The notes under the pieces are model-generated. The model did no database searches. It was not told the DNA's origin and worked only from the letters and a program-made list of their open reading frames with translations. From CALAZP01 sp964410725 (lineage in GTDB: Bacteria; Bacteroidota; Bacteroidia; Chitinophagales; Saprospiraceae), in contig CAYPID010000004.1 in the NCBI GenBank assembly GCA_964410725.1, positions 1 to 64,000 of the forward strand: a stretch of 64,000 nt of DNA, written 5' to 3'. The translations under genes were made by a program, and so were the position numbers. This document shows, piece after piece, positions 6,867 to 16,886 of the stretch; position 1 is the first letter of the stretch; each line of letters starts with the position of its first letter.

Positions 6867-8981
6867 ATGGATATCAAAAAGGAAATTTTGTTCAGGGTCT
6901 ATTTTGTTCTGGGTTTGTTGGTACTACCAATGGCAGGGCTACTCGTGTACAAAACCTTTTTTTTAGCCATAGTCGAAGGAGAAAAATGGAGAGAGAAAGC
7001 AGAAAAATATTTGGAATATCGGCCAATAGAGGCGGAGAGAGGTAATATCTATGCAGCAGACGGTAGCTTATTGGCCACCTCTATTCCGTATTATGATGTT
7101 TACTTTGATCCTTTGGCTCCGAAAGATGAAGATTTTGACCGCAATAAGGATTCGCTTGCGTATTATCTATCCAAGTATGCTGATACTAAAAAAACAAAAG
7201 AGGACTACTTACTGATACTTGACGCCCTTCGGAAATCGTCCGACCGACACATTTTGATTAAAAAGAACATTTCATTTGCTGAAAAGGATCTTTTTACAGA
7301 ATTCCCCCTGTTTAGGCTCGGACGGTTTCGCGGAGGTTTTATTATTGAAAAAAGAAGCGAAAGGAAGCGACCCTTTGGGCTTTTGGCACAAAGGACCATA
7401 GGTTATGTCAGAGATGAAGCACTTCCCATTGGATTAGAAGGATATTATGATAGTGAACTGGGCGGTCAGCCTGGTCAACAATTAATGTTTCAAGTAGGAA
7501 AAGAAATTTGGATGCCGGTAGAAGACCTTGCGCAGATCCACCCAAAAAGCGGATTAGATATCCAAACGACCATTGATATTAATCTACAGGACATCACACA
7601 ACAGGCCTTATTAAAGGCTATGAAAAAACACGATGCTACCTGGGGTACTGCCATTATCATGGAGGTCTCTACTGGCTCTATTAAAGCCATTTCAAATTTA
7701 GGTGCGTATGAGCACACCTATCTTGAAACCTACAACTATGCCATAGGAACCGGCATTGAACCTGGTTCTACTTTTAAATTAGCCTCTTTGATGGCATTGC
7801 TTGAAGATGGCTATGTCATTCTTAATGATTCTATTGACATAGAAGGGGGAGTCACCAAATTTTACGATGAAATTTTAAAAGACTCTAGTCCTCGCGGGGG
7901 TAAGACTCAGATGGTATCTGTTCGCTCAGTTTTTGAAAAATCATCTAATGTGGGGGTAGCCAAACTGGTTTCCAAGTACTATCAGAATCAACCTGAAAAA
8001 TTTATTAAGCGGTTGCAGCAATTTAGATTGGACCAGCCTACGGGGATTAAGATTATGGGCGAAGCAAATCCTTACATCAAAATCCCCAACAGTAAAGAAG
8101 ATCAATGGAGCGGCATCACTCTTCCTTGGATGTCTATAGGATACGAATTGAGATTGACACCTTTGCAAATCGCGTCTTTTTATAATGCCATCGCTAATAA
8201 TGGAAATTACATGCAACCCTATTTGGTCAGTGAAATCCAAAGCAATGGAATTCCAAAGGAAAAGTTTACTCCTCAAATTTTGAAATCCAAAATCGCTTCA
8301 CCATCCACTTTGGAAAAGGCTAAGGATTTATTAGAAGGAGTGGTTAAAAATGGAACTGCCAAGTCTTTACAACATCCTCAATTTTCCTTTGCCGGAAAAA
8401 CTGGAACCTCCCAAATCAATTATAGGAAAGTTTCCAACGAGACTTTAATTGGAGGGTATCAAGCTTCATTCGTAGGATATTTCCCGGCAGACCAACCTAA
8501 GTACACCTGTATGGTAGTCATCAATAATCCCAGTAAGGGTGGATACTACGGATCTGATGTCGCTGGACCGGTTTTCCGAGAAATTGCTGTTCAAGCTTTT
8601 TCATCCAGAATGGAACTCAATGAAGTCCTTAATGCCAAGCCTAAAGCGGTATTCGCTGCAGCGACATTTGACGAATCCTCAATTGGAATGGCTCAGGATT
8701 TCACGGTTATTGCGGAACGATTACAGATGACTACGCCGTCTAATCCACCCGCACAGGTAGCTAAAGTGAAACCAACTTTCGATGGTATTTCTTTACAGCA
8801 TCAGAGTATTCCAGATGATTTAGTGCCAGATGTAAGAGGCATGGGCTTAAGAGATGCCATTTATTTATTGGAAAATAGAGGGTTAAAGACCATTGTCAGA
8901 GGAAGCGGTAAAGTCCTAAGACAAAGTATTTTGCCAGGAACTCGCATCAATGGACAAAAAGTAACCCTTTACCTAAGATAG
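6867..8981 (+). CDS. ftsI: Division-specific peptidoglycan transpeptidase FtsI (PBP3), PASTA type
   Basis: The 704-residue class B penicillin-binding protein has a short cytoplasmic tail, one N-terminal membrane helix (about 8-33), a PBP dimer/pedestal domain, a transpeptidase domain and a single C-terminal PASTA domain (about 645-704, starting DLVPDVRGMG). The active-site motifs are Ser301-Thr-Phe-Lys304 (SxxK), SSN in EKSSNVG (SxN), and Lys511-Thr-Gly-Thr514 (KTG). It cross-links septal peptidoglycan together with FtsW. The ATG at 6867 follows the ftsL gene by 56 nt; murE begins 3 nt after its stop. The PASTA domain is common in Bacteroidota FtsI. Confidence 0.96.
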   Translation: MDIKKEILFRVYFVLGLLVLPMAGLLVYKTFFLAIVEGEKWREKAEKYLEYRPIEAERGNIYAADGSLLATSIPYYDVYFDPLAPKDEDFDRNKDSLAYYLSKYADTKKTKEDYLLILDALRKSSDRHILIKKNISFAEKDLFTEFPLFRLGRFRGGFIIEKRSERKRPFGLLAQRTIGYVRDEALPIGLEGYYDSELGGQPGQQLMFQVGKEIWMPVEDLAQIHPKSGLDIQTTIDINLQDITQQALLKAMKKHDATWGTAIIMEVSTGSIKAISNLGAYEHTYLETYNYAIGTGIEPGSTFKLASLMALLEDGYVILNDSIDIEGGVTKFYDEILKDSSPRGGKTQMVSVRSVFEKSSNVGVAKLVSKYYQNQPEKFIKRLQQFRLDQPTGIKIMGEANPYIKIPNSKEDQWSGITLPWMSIGYELRLTPLQIASFYNAIANNGNYMQPYLVSEIQSNGIPKEKFTPQILKSKIASPSTLEKAKDLLEGVVKNGTAKSLQHPQFSFAGKTGTSQINYRKVSNETLIGGYQASFVGYFPADQPKYTCMVVINNPSKGGYYGSDVAGPVFREIAVQAFSSRMELNEVLNAKPKAVFAAATFDESSIGMAQDFTVIAERLQMTTPSNPPAQVAKVKPTFDGISLQHQSIPDDLVPDVRGMGLRDAIYLLENRGLKTIVRGSGKVLRQSILPGTRINGQKVTLYLR

Positions 8982-8984
8982 CAC

Positions 8985-10457
8985 ATGCAAGAGGAATATC
9001 AGGTATCGCAAATATTACAAAATTGGCCTATACAAAATACGATAGGGCCTTTGGATATTGCGGTAGCTAACCTTTGCTTTGATTCTAGAAAAGCGAATGC
9101 CAACAGTTTATTTTTTGCTATACCTGGTATAAAAACTGATGGACACCAATATCTGGATGACGTTATTAATTTGGGATGCAGGGCTGTGGTAGTAGAGCAG
9201 ATACCCAATCATATTCAAGATCAGGTGACCTATATTCAGGTAAAAGACACCAGAGCGTGCTTGGCCCATACAGCGGGAATTTGGTACGATCAACCCAGTA
9301 AAAAATTAACCCTCATTGGTGTAACAGGAACCAATGGCAAATCCACCTTGGTAACGCTTTTACACCAATTATTCACCTCTCTTGGTTTCAAAACTGGTTT
9401 ACTTTCGACTATCGAAAATAAAATAGACCACCAACTTTTACCTAGTTTCTATACTACTCCTGATAGCTTGACCCTCAATCAATTGCTTTCGAAAATGGTA
9501 GATGCAGGCTGCCAATATGCTTTTATGGAAGTGAGCTCTCATGCCCTGGTCCAAAAGCGAACTTTTGGCCTCCATTTCGCGGGAGCGGTTTTCACCAATA
9601 TTACAAGAGACCATTTGGATTACCATGGAACTTTTAACGAATACATCAAGGCTAAAAAACTTTTGTTTGACGACCTTCCCAAAGGTTCCTTCGCTATGGT
9701 GAATGCTGATGATAAGCACGCTAAAGTAATGGTTCAAAACACAAAAGCTGTTGTGAGTACCTACAGCTTACAGGCGGTTTCAGATTACAAAGGAAGAATT
9801 CTTTCTAATTCAATGGTAGGTCTGGAGCTGGATTTGGAAGGGGCTTCTATTCACGTACCCATGTATGGGGCTTTCAATGCTTCTAATTTGCTGGCAGTCT
9901 ATGCCATTGCTTTACAATTACACGATAATAGAGAAGAAATTCTTACTCATCTCAGCTTGCTTAAAGCCCCTAAAGGTCGCCTAGATACCTGTATGTCTCC
10001 CAACAAGGCGGTGATTGGAGTGGTCGATTACGCTCATACCCCTGACGCACTCGAAAAATTATTAGAAGTCTTAGGGCCCCTTCGGGAAAAAAATGCCAGA
10101 CTGATTCTCGTAGTGGGTTGCGGTGGAGACAGGGATAAAGGTAAAAGGCCCCTCATGGGGAAAATAGCCATTCAATGGTCAGACCTTACCATTTTTACCG
10201 CAGATAATCCCCGATCAGAAGAGATTGGCAATATTATAGACGAAATGGAAAGTGAGTTGAGTCCAACTGATCTTCAAAAAGTGCTTCGAATTGAAGACAG
10301 GAGAGCGGCTATTCAAACCGCTGTAAAACTAGCCCATCCTGGAGATATAGTTGTAGTAGCCGGGAAAGGCCACGAGAATTATCAAGAAATCAAGGGAGAA
10401 AGACGAGAATTTGATGATAAGATTGAATTAACTAACGCTCTGGCAGCTATAGGATAA
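8985..10457 (+). CDS. murE: UDP-MurNAc-L-Ala-D-Glu:meso-diaminopimelate ligase MurE
   Basis: This 490-residue cytosolic Mur ligase adds the third amino acid of the peptidoglycan stem peptide. The three Mur domains are present, with the ATP-binding loop Gly115-Thr-Asn-Gly-Lys-Ser-Thr121. The specificity motif DNPR (Asp407-Arg410, in TADNPRSEEI) is that of enzymes using meso-diaminopimelate, so the peptidoglycan of this organism is predicted to be the mDAP type. FTNITRDHLDYHGT and VVAGKGHENYQ are other hallmarks. It starts 3 nt after ftsI and ends 4 nt before mraY. Confidence 0.97.
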   Translation: MQEEYQVSQILQNWPIQNTIGPLDIAVANLCFDSRKANANSLFFAIPGIKTDGHQYLDDVINLGCRAVVVEQIPNHIQDQVTYIQVKDTRACLAHTAGIWYDQPSKKLTLIGVTGTNGKSTLVTLLHQLFTSLGFKTGLLSTIENKIDHQLLPSFYTTPDSLTLNQLLSKMVDAGCQYAFMEVSSHALVQKRTFGLHFAGAVFTNITRDHLDYHGTFNEYIKAKKLLFDDLPKGSFAMVNADDKHAKVMVQNTKAVVSTYSLQAVSDYKGRILSNSMVGLELDLEGASIHVPMYGAFNASNLLAVYAIALQLHDNREEILTHLSLLKAPKGRLDTCMSPNKAVIGVVDYAHTPDALEKLLEVLGPLREKNARLILVVGCGGDRDKGKRPLMGKIAIQWSDLTIFTADNPRSEEIGNIIDEMESELSPTDLQKVLRIEDRRAAIQTAVKLAHPGDIVVVAGKGHENYQEIKGERREFDDKIELTNALAAIG

Positions 10458-10461
10458 AAAG

Positions 10462-11706
10462 ATGATAGTACAGATAATAAAATGGTTGGAGAATAACTAC
10501 GGACACCTGCCCGGTGCTGGATTAGTTGATTTTATTACCTTCAGAGCGGGTCTAGCCATCATCTTATCCTTGATTATTTCCATTGTTTTTGGTGGCCGAA
10601 TTATAGCTTTTCTCAAAAGAAAGCAGGTAGGGGAGACGGTGAGGGAGCTTGGGTTAGAAGGGCAAAAAAAGAAAGAAGGAACCCCAACTATGGGTGGCTT
10701 AATCATCGTACTCGCTATTTTGATTCCTGTTTTTTTAATAGCTGACCTTTCTAATATTTATCTAATCATCATGATTATCGCCACCTTGTGGACTGCGCTT
10801 ATTGGTTTCATAGATGATTACATAAAAATTTTTCGGAAAAACAAGGAAGGACTCAAGGGTTGGTTTAAGGTCATCGGACAAGTTATCCTTGGATTGATTA
10901 TCTCCATAACCATGTTGGTCCATGAGGATATTTATGTGAGACTGGATAAAACTACTGCTGTTGATTTAGGATTAGAAAAGTGGGAAATCCCAGCTGCTGA
11001 AATGGAGCCTTCGGAAAGAGCCAATTATAAAACCAATCTGACTAACGTCCCATTCATCAAGGAAAATCGGTTAGATTACGGAAGATTGTGGAGTAAGGCT
11101 CCGTCATCTGATAAACTGGCGTGGATTTTATTTATTCCGCTGGTTATTTTTATTGTAACAGCCGTTTCAAATGCCTCTAATCTAACAGATGGTTTGGATG
11201 GATTGGCAACGGGAATAGGAGGTATCATTGGGGTGGTGCTTGGAATTTTTGCCTATTTGTCGGGCAATGCTATTACCGCTAATTACCTTAATATCCTCCA
11301 CCTGCCAGGTACCGGTGAGCTGGTAGTTTTTTCAGCAGCTTTCATCGGGGCTTGTATTGGATTTTTATGGCATAATACCTATCCCGCTAAAGTATTTATG
11401 GGCGATACGGGTAGTCTAACTCTTGGAGGAATAATTGCAGCCCTAGCTATTCTGCTCAGGAAGGAGTTATTGATTCCAATTTTATGCGGCGTATTTTTCA
11501 TGGAGACCCTTTCCGTTATGATTCAAGTGGCGTATTTCAAATATACTAAACGAAAATATGGGACAGGTAAAAGAGTTTTCCTAATGTCTCCTCTTCACCA
11601 TCATTATCAAAAAAAGGGATGGCATGAAGTCACCATTGTTACTCGTTTTTGGATTATAGGAATTTTATTGGCCGTCTTAACCATTATTACTTTAAAAATC
11701 AGATAA
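10462..11706 (+). CDS. mraY: Phospho-MurNAc-pentapeptide translocase MraY
   Basis: MraY makes lipid I by transferring phospho-MurNAc-pentapeptide onto undecaprenyl phosphate. The 414-residue protein shows about ten membrane helices and the catalytic motifs IGFIDDYIKI, NASNLTDGLDGLATG, FMGDTGSLTLGG and SPLHHHYQKKG. It is about 55 residues longer than E. coli MraY (360) because of an insertion at roughly residues 155-215 in the periplasmic loop before NASNLTDG. Such an insertion is a known feature of Bacteroidota MraY. Its TAA overlaps the murD ATG by one base (TAATG), indicating translational coupling. Confidence 0.97.
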   Translation: MIVQIIKWLENNYGHLPGAGLVDFITFRAGLAIILSLIISIVFGGRIIAFLKRKQVGETVRELGLEGQKKKEGTPTMGGLIIVLAILIPVFLIADLSNIYLIIMIIATLWTALIGFIDDYIKIFRKNKEGLKGWFKVIGQVILGLIISITMLVHEDIYVRLDKTTAVDLGLEKWEIPAAEMEPSERANYKTNLTNVPFIKENRLDYGRLWSKAPSSDKLAWILFIPLVIFIVTAVSNASNLTDGLDGLATGIGGIIGVVLGIFAYLSGNAITANYLNILHLPGTGELVVFSAAFIGACIGFLWHNTYPAKVFMGDTGSLTLGGIIAALAILLRKELLIPILCGVFFMETLSVMIQVAYFKYTKRKYGTGKRVFLMSPLHHHYQKKGWHEVTIVTRFWIIGILLAVLTIITLKIR

Positions 11707-13019
11707 TGGAAATGAAGGGGCAAAAAATTGCAGTAATTGGAGGTGGGGAAAGTGGGGTAGGTGCGGCTATTTTGGCCCGCAAACTGGGCTATTGGGTTTT
11801 TCTTTCGGATAGTGGTGGTATCCGAGCAAATTATCAAAAAGAACTTGAAGAAATGGGGATTCCATTTGAAGAAAATGGCCATTCACCTCATATCTTAGAA
11901 GAAGTGGATTTAGTTGTTAAAAGTCCAGGAATTTCACCTTCGAATCAATGGATACAACACTTTCATAAATCTGGCATTCCCGTTATTTCAGAAATTGAAT
12001 TTGGGGCTAGACATACCCAGCTACCCATCATCGCCATTACTGGAACCAATGGTAAATCCACTACCACTAAATTGACCTGGCATTTGCTGCAAACTGCAGG
12101 AATGAGGGCAGAATTGGGAGGCAACATCGGTACTAGTTTTGCTGGCTTAGTAGCAAATGCAACCCCAGATTATTTCGTCTTGGAAGTCAGTAGTTTTCAA
12201 TTAGAAGATTGCCCAACTTTTAAACCAAAAATTGCTGCCCTACTGAATATAACTCCTGATCACTTAGATCGCTATAATGGATCTATGGAACAGTACGCAA
12301 AGGCCAAATTTCAGATTTTTAAAAATCAAAATGAAGGAGATGTGTTTCTATTCCATTCTGATGACGAATGGATTGACAGGGGATTGGCATTAGTGGACTC
12401 CGCTGTGAAAAAAATTGGAATTGCTGTTCCATCAGTTACCTCCAATAATCATTTAACCATCGGATCGTATTCCTTTAGGTTGCGAAATTCCGCATTGCTA
12501 GGTCAGCATAATGCTCATAATGCTTCATTTGCGATAGCCATAGCACTACACTTAAATATAGATCCTTCTTTGATTCAAAAAGGGCTGGATACATTCGAAG
12601 GCTTACCGCATCGAATGCAAACCATCAAGAAAATAAATGGAGTAACCTATATCAATGATAGTAAAGCAACCAATATCGACGCTACATATTATGCCTTGGG
12701 GGCGCTTCATACCCCTATAATCTGGATTGCTGGTGGGGTAGATAAGGGAAATGATTACAGTACGCTATATCCAGTTATGGATCAGGTCAAAGCAATTATA
12801 GGTATTGGTCGGGAAAACAGCAAACTCTGGAGTGCTTTTGAACAATATGAAATCATCAAACGAGAAGCTGAAACTATGGATGAAGCTGTCCAACTCGCTG
12901 CAACAATAGGAAGTAAAAATGACACCGTTTTATTAGCCCCAGCATGCGCAAGTTTTGATCGATTTAAAAACTTTGAACAAAGGGGAGAATTATTTGAAAA
13001 AGCAGTAAATAAATTATGA
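11706..13019 (+). CDS. murD: UDP-MurNAc-L-alanine:D-glutamate ligase MurD
   Basis: The 437-residue cytosolic ligase adds D-glutamate to UDP-MurNAc-L-Ala. The N-terminal Rossmann region starts IAVIGGGESGVGAA, the ATP-binding loop is Gly113-Thr-Asn-Gly-Lys-Ser-Thr119, and NITPDHLDRY, LPHRMQTI and INDSKATNIDAT follow in the expected order; LAPACASFDRFKNFEQRG is the typical C-terminal signature. I use the ATG at 11706, fused to the mraY stop as TAATG; another ATG six bases later is possible, while a longer start at 11649 would lie inside mraY. It overlaps ftsW by 4 nt (ATGA). Confidence 0.96.
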   Translation: MEMKGQKIAVIGGGESGVGAAILARKLGYWVFLSDSGGIRANYQKELEEMGIPFEENGHSPHILEEVDLVVKSPGISPSNQWIQHFHKSGIPVISEIEFGARHTQLPIIAITGTNGKSTTTKLTWHLLQTAGMRAELGGNIGTSFAGLVANATPDYFVLEVSSFQLEDCPTFKPKIAALLNITPDHLDRYNGSMEQYAKAKFQIFKNQNEGDVFLFHSDDEWIDRGLALVDSAVKKIGIAVPSVTSNNHLTIGSYSFRLRNSALLGQHNAHNASFAIAIALHLNIDPSLIQKGLDTFEGLPHRMQTIKKINGVTYINDSKATNIDATYYALGALHTPIIWIAGGVDKGNDYSTLYPVMDQVKAIIGIGRENSKLWSAFEQYEIIKREAETMDEAVQLAATIGSKNDTVLLAPACASFDRFKNFEQRGELFEKAVNKL

Positions 13020-14185
13020 ATACAAATACCCTGACCAATAAATTAGTAAATGCTTTATACGGAGATCGGGTTATCTGGACGGTTATGGTAATTTTAGGCC
13101 TGTTTTCCCTACTAGCTGTTTACAGCGCAACTGGAACATTAGCATACAAAGAAACTGGGGGCAATACAGAGTCTTTTTTGATCAAGCATGGCTTGATTTT
13201 AGGATTGGGGATATTGATTACCTATATCGTTCACCTGCTTCACTACATGACTTTTTCTAAATCTGCCCCTCTTCTTTTATTGATTAGTATTCCACTATTA
13301 ATCTATACGATTTTGTTTGGTGCCGAGTACAATGACGCCAGGAGGTGGATTTCTCTTCCCTGGGTGGGTGTTACCTTTCAAAGCTCTGATTTTGCTAAGT
13401 TAGCGCTGATCATTTACGTGGCCAAAGCCATATCCGCTAAGCAAGATATAATTAAGGATTTCAACAGCGCATTTATTCCTATTATTTTACCCATAATCAT
13501 TGTTTGTGGTCTGATTGCTCCTGCAGATTTATCAAGTGCACTACTTCTCTTTTTTACTTCTTTTTTAATGATGTTTGTGGGGAGGGTATCCACGAAGTAT
13601 TTGATTCTACTTTTGATGTTAGGAGTGGTCATGTTTTCTTTTTTAATCATATTGGGACAATTTTTTCCTGAGGCAATTCGATTGGAAACTTGGGTAAGTA
13701 GGATGAATGATTTTATTACCAATCCCGAAGGGGGGTATCAAGTCCGTCAATCTAAAATTGCCATTGCCAGCGGAGAATGGATTGGCATGGGACCGGGCAA
13801 CAGCATACAGAGGAATTATTTGCCCGCTCCTTATTCGGATTTCATCTATGCGATTATTTGTGAAGAATATGGATTGGTAGGAGGTTTCACCGTTATTATT
13901 TTGTACTTAATTCTTTTCATCCGAGTCACCCGATTGGTCACCAAAAGCCCCAAGGCATTTGGAGCTATGTTAGCATTTGGATTGGCAATGAGCATGATTG
14001 TTCAGGCCTTTGCCAATATTGCCGTTTCCGTTCATTTGGTTCCGGTTACAGGGGTAACCCTTCCTTTAATTAGTATGGGGGGAACCTCCGTTCTATTTAC
14101 CAGTATATCATTTGGCATTATCCTCAGCGTTAGTAAGTTTATCGAATCTCTCAAATCTGTTCAGGGATATGCCAAAAATCAGTAA
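13016..14185 (+). CDS. ftsW: Septal peptidoglycan glycosyltransferase FtsW
   Basis: The 389-residue SEDS-family protein has about ten membrane helices and polymerises lipid II at the septum with FtsI. Recognisable motifs include VYSATGTLAYK near helix 1, NDARRWISLP, FQSSDFAKLALIIYVAK, SKIAIASGEWIGMGPGNS in the large loop, YSDFIYAIICEEYGL and PLISMGGTS in the last helices. It overlaps murD by 4 nt and murG by 17 nt. Length is normal for the family. Confidence 0.96.
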   Translation: MNTNTLTNKLVNALYGDRVIWTVMVILGLFSLLAVYSATGTLAYKETGGNTESFLIKHGLILGLGILITYIVHLLHYMTFSKSAPLLLLISIPLLIYTILFGAEYNDARRWISLPWVGVTFQSSDFAKLALIIYVAKAISAKQDIIKDFNSAFIPIILPIIIVCGLIAPADLSSALLLFFTSFLMMFVGRVSTKYLILLLMLGVVMFSFLIILGQFFPEAIRLETWVSRMNDFITNPEGGYQVRQSKIAIASGEWIGMGPGNSIQRNYLPAPYSDFIYAIICEEYGLVGGFTVIILYLILFIRVTRLVTKSPKAFGAMLAFGLAMSMIVQAFANIAVSVHLVPVTGVTLPLISMGGTSVLFTSISFGIILSVSKFIESLKSVQGYAKNQ

Positions 14186-15296
14186 AATACTTATCAGTGG
14201 AGGAGGAACGGGAGGTCATGTATTTCCCGCTATCGCAATAGCAGATGCCTTCCAACGCGTTCTTCCGGATGCCAAAATTTTATTTGTCGGCGCCCGAGAC
14301 AAGTTGGAGATGCAGAAAGTTCCCCTGGCGGGGTATCCGATTAAGGGATTGTGGATCAGTGGGTTTCACCGCAAACTTACCGCAAGGAATATCGCATTTC
14401 CCATCAAATTATTAGTTAGTTTGCTGCATTCCTTTTGGATTGTTCTGAAGTTCCAACCGGATTTTGCTATTGGCGTGGGTGGTTTTGCCAGTGGACCTGT
14501 CTTGGCAGTTTGCAGCTGGCTTAGGATTCCTATTTTTCTCCAAGAGCAAAACGCTTACCCAGGAATTACCAATCGATTATTGAAGAATAAGGCTAAAAAA
14601 ATTTTTGTCGCCTATCGGCAAATGGAGTCTTTTTTTCCGAAGGATAAAATTGTTCTTTCAGGTAATCCGGTAAGAGCAGTTTTTCGGGAATCCTTACCCA
14701 CTAAAGAGGAGGCCCGAAAGTTTTTTAAAATTGAAGGGAATAAGAAGGTAGTGCTAGTAATAGGTGGAAGTTTGGGTGCAGCTTCTATTAATAAGGCGAT
14801 TGCTGAAGGAATATCTGGCAATGCACTTACAGAAGAAGTCTATTGGCTGTGGCAGGTGGGATCACAGTATTATTCAGAGTATCAAAAAAATAACACCTTA
14901 AATCTTGAGAATGTAAGCATCCTTCCTTTTATTGACCGAATGGAAATGGCTTATGCGGCTGCAGATTTGGTGGTTGGTAGGGCAGGTGCTTTAACCATTG
15001 CGGAATTGGCTTGGGTTAACCAACCTTGTATTTTGGTTCCTTCCCCCAATGTAGCTGCAGATCACCAAACGGCCAATGCTAAAGCTATGGAGAAAATGGG
15101 AGGTGGTAAGTGGATTCCGGATGGGGAGGCTGGAGAAAAGTTAATTCCAGCTATAGTTTCATTGGTTCAGGATGATTATGCAATAAAAGGAATGGTGGAG
15201 CAATTAAAAGCTCAACCACATCGAGATGCCAGTAGCTATATAGTTGAGGATATTATGAAAGTTTTAAATAATGTAAACAGCAATGGAAGAGTTTAA
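14169..15296 (+). CDS. murG: UDP-GlcNAc:lipid I GlcNAc-transferase MurG
   Basis: The 375-residue GT28 enzyme converts lipid I to lipid II at the inner face of the membrane. The N-terminal glycine-rich loop GGGTGGHVFPAIAIAD, the acceptor-binding GVGGFASGP, QEQNAYPGITNR, and the donor-binding GGSLGAASIN and VVGRAGALTIAEL motifs are all present. The ATG at 14169 is chosen because it places SGGGTGGH near residue 12 as in other MurG proteins; the longer in-frame start at 14112 lies deep within ftsW. It overlaps ftsW by 17 nt and murC by 14 nt. Confidence 0.96.
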   Translation: MPKISKILISGGGTGGHVFPAIAIADAFQRVLPDAKILFVGARDKLEMQKVPLAGYPIKGLWISGFHRKLTARNIAFPIKLLVSLLHSFWIVLKFQPDFAIGVGGFASGPVLAVCSWLRIPIFLQEQNAYPGITNRLLKNKAKKIFVAYRQMESFFPKDKIVLSGNPVRAVFRESLPTKEEARKFFKIEGNKKVVLVIGGSLGAASINKAIAEGISGNALTEEVYWLWQVGSQYYSEYQKNNTLNLENVSILPFIDRMEMAYAAADLVVGRAGALTIAELAWVNQPCILVPSPNVAADHQTANAKAMEKMGGGKWIPDGEAGEKLIPAIVSLVQDDYAIKGMVEQLKAQPHRDASSYIVEDIMKVLNNVNSNGRV

Positions 15297-16641
15297 ATCA
15301 GTTTATTTGATTGGAATTGGAGGAATTGGCATGAGTGCATTGGCTCGATATTTCAATTATATGGGAGCTGAGGTAGCTGGATATGATAAAACTTCAACTG
15401 AACTGACTCGTCAATTAGAGCAAGAAGGGATAGCCATACACTATTCGGAGGATTTAAACCTTTGCCCTCAAAATCCAGATTTGGTCATTATCACGCCTGC
15501 TGTTCCTTCTAATCACTTAGAATTGCAGTATTTTTTAAAAATAGCTCCGGAAAAGGTCATGAAGAGGGCAAAAGTTCTTGGCCTAATCAGCCAACAAAGA
15601 AAAACTATTGCAATAGGTGGAACTCATGGAAAGACCACCACCTCCACTTTATTGACCCATTTGCTTCGGTCTGGGGGCTTGCAGGTCACCGCCTTTTTGG
15701 GCGGTATTGGAATGGATTTTGAATCCAACTTCGTATTTGGTAATAGCGATTGGATGGTAGTTGAAGCAGATGAATTTGACCGTTCTTTTTTGCATTTGTC
15801 TCCGGATATCGCGGTTATTCTTTCGACCGATTCAGATCATCTGGATATTTATGGGGATGCTAAGCGTATGTTAGAGGAGGGTTATTTAGTTTTTGCTGAA
15901 AAGGCAACGCAACATGGAGCTTTATGGGTGCACGAAGATTATGCCGCTCCTTTTTATGGATTTAATTCACTAAAGGTGTATGGTGCCAATTCGGAAGATG
16001 CAAAATGGGAAAACCTACGAGTAATTGATGGACAGTTTGTCTTCAATTATATCAGTCCCGAGTATCAAATTTTTGATTTAGTAACACCTCTTCCCGGTAT
16101 CCATAATGTAGAAAATGCTGTGATAGCTATTAGTATTGCCTTGGATTTGGGGATTTTACCAGAAGATTTGAGAAAGGGATTAGCGAGTTTCAAAGGGATC
16201 AAAAGGAGATTTGAGGTATTATTCAGATCTAGTAATCAGATTTATGTAGATGATTACGCCCACCATCCTACCGAATTAAAAGCTGCAATTGAAGCTGCTA
16301 GAGCTCTTTGGCCTGGCAAACACTTAACAGTAATTTTTCAGCCGCACTTGTATTCCAGAACCAGGGATTTTGCCGAAGGCTTTTCAAAGGTCCTGAGTCT
16401 ACCGGATCGATTAATAGTCATGCCTATTTATCCGGCTAGAGAGTTGCCGATACCGGGCGTTACTTCGAATCTACTATTAGAGCAAGTAGCACATGATGAC
16501 CAAAGAGTGTTAGAAGCAGATCAGGTATTGGAATGGTTGGTAGCGCATCATAAAGAGGGAGTTATCATGACCTTGGGAGCTGGAAATATTGATTTATTGA
16601 GGAAACCGATTTTGAGTTGGTTGCAAACAGATGAGCATTAA
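15283..16641 (+). CDS. murC: UDP-MurNAc:L-alanine ligase MurC
   Basis: The 452-residue ligase adds L-alanine to UDP-MurNAc, the first step of stem peptide synthesis. The N-terminal Rossmann motif IGIGGIGMSALAR, the ATP-binding loop Gly113-Thr-His-Gly-Lys-Thr-Thr119, VVEADEFDRSFL, DDYAHHPTELKAAI and FQPHLYSRTRDF are all present and complete. The last 100 bp or so of this gene (16530-16630) recur exactly at 16686-16786 beside a run of N, which I read as an assembly problem; this copy is intact with its own stop codon. Confidence 0.96.
   Translation: MEEFKSVYLIGIGGIGMSALARYFNYMGAEVAGYDKTSTELTRQLEQEGIAIHYSEDLNLCPQNPDLVIITPAVPSNHLELQYFLKIAPEKVMKRAKVLGLISQQRKTIAIGGTHGKTTTSTLLTHLLRSGGLQVTAFLGGIGMDFESNFVFGNSDWMVVEADEFDRSFLHLSPDIAVILSTDSDHLDIYGDAKRMLEEGYLVFAEKATQHGALWVHEDYAAPFYGFNSLKVYGANSEDAKWENLRVIDGQFVFNYISPEYQIFDLVTPLPGIHNVENAVIAISIALDLGILPEDLRKGLASFKGIKRRFEVLFRSSNQIYVDDYAHHPTELKAAIEAARALWPGKHLTVIFQPHLYSRTRDFAEGFSKVLSLPDRLIVMPIYPARELPIPGVTSNLLLEQVAHDDQRVLEADQVLEWLVAHHKEGVIMTLGAGNIDLLRKPILSWLQTDEH
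16530..16630 (+). repeat. First copy of 101-bp exact repeat (inside the murC 3' end)
   Basis: This 101-bp stretch of the murC coding end is identical to 16686-16786, which lies against the 100-N gap. Both share only this block; the flanks differ. The genuine copy is here because murC reads through it to its stop. Confidence 0.9.
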
Positions 16642-16685
16642 ATGTCTTGAAGGAGAGATTGGATATTCATTAGGAGTTTAAATGG

Positions 16686-16786
16686 GGAATGGTTGGTAGC
16701 GCATCATAAAGAGGGAGTTATCATGACCTTGGGAGCTGGAAATATTGATTTATTGAGGAAACCGATTTTGAGTTGGTTGCAAACAG
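16686..16786 (+). repeat. Second copy of the murC 3' end, truncated at the gap
   Basis: This is an exact copy of 16530-16630 with no start region and no end: it stops at the first N. It encodes a C-terminal MurC fragment in frame but has no plausible start and is not a gene. It is most simply an assembly artefact at a contig end, though a true local duplication cannot be excluded. Confidence 0.85.
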
Positions 16787-16886
16787 NNNNNNNNNNNNNN
16801 NNNNNNNNNNNNNNNNNNNNNNNNNNNNNNNNNNNNNNNNNNNNNNNNNNNNNNNNNNNNNNNNNNNNNNNNNNNNNNNNNNNNNN
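16787..16886. other. Scaffold gap of 100 N
   Basis: Exactly 100 undetermined bases, the conventional length for a gap of unknown size. The stretch from the murC stop (16641) to the ftsQ start (16940) otherwise holds the repeat copy and short leader sequence; AATGGGGAATG occurs just before it (16681-16691) and just after it (16893-16903). No other gene is visible here. Confidence 0.98.

Noticed and set aside
6830..7045. 71-codon frame overlapping the ftsI start
   Set aside because: It overlaps the conserved membrane anchor of FtsI in another frame and has no homology that I can see.
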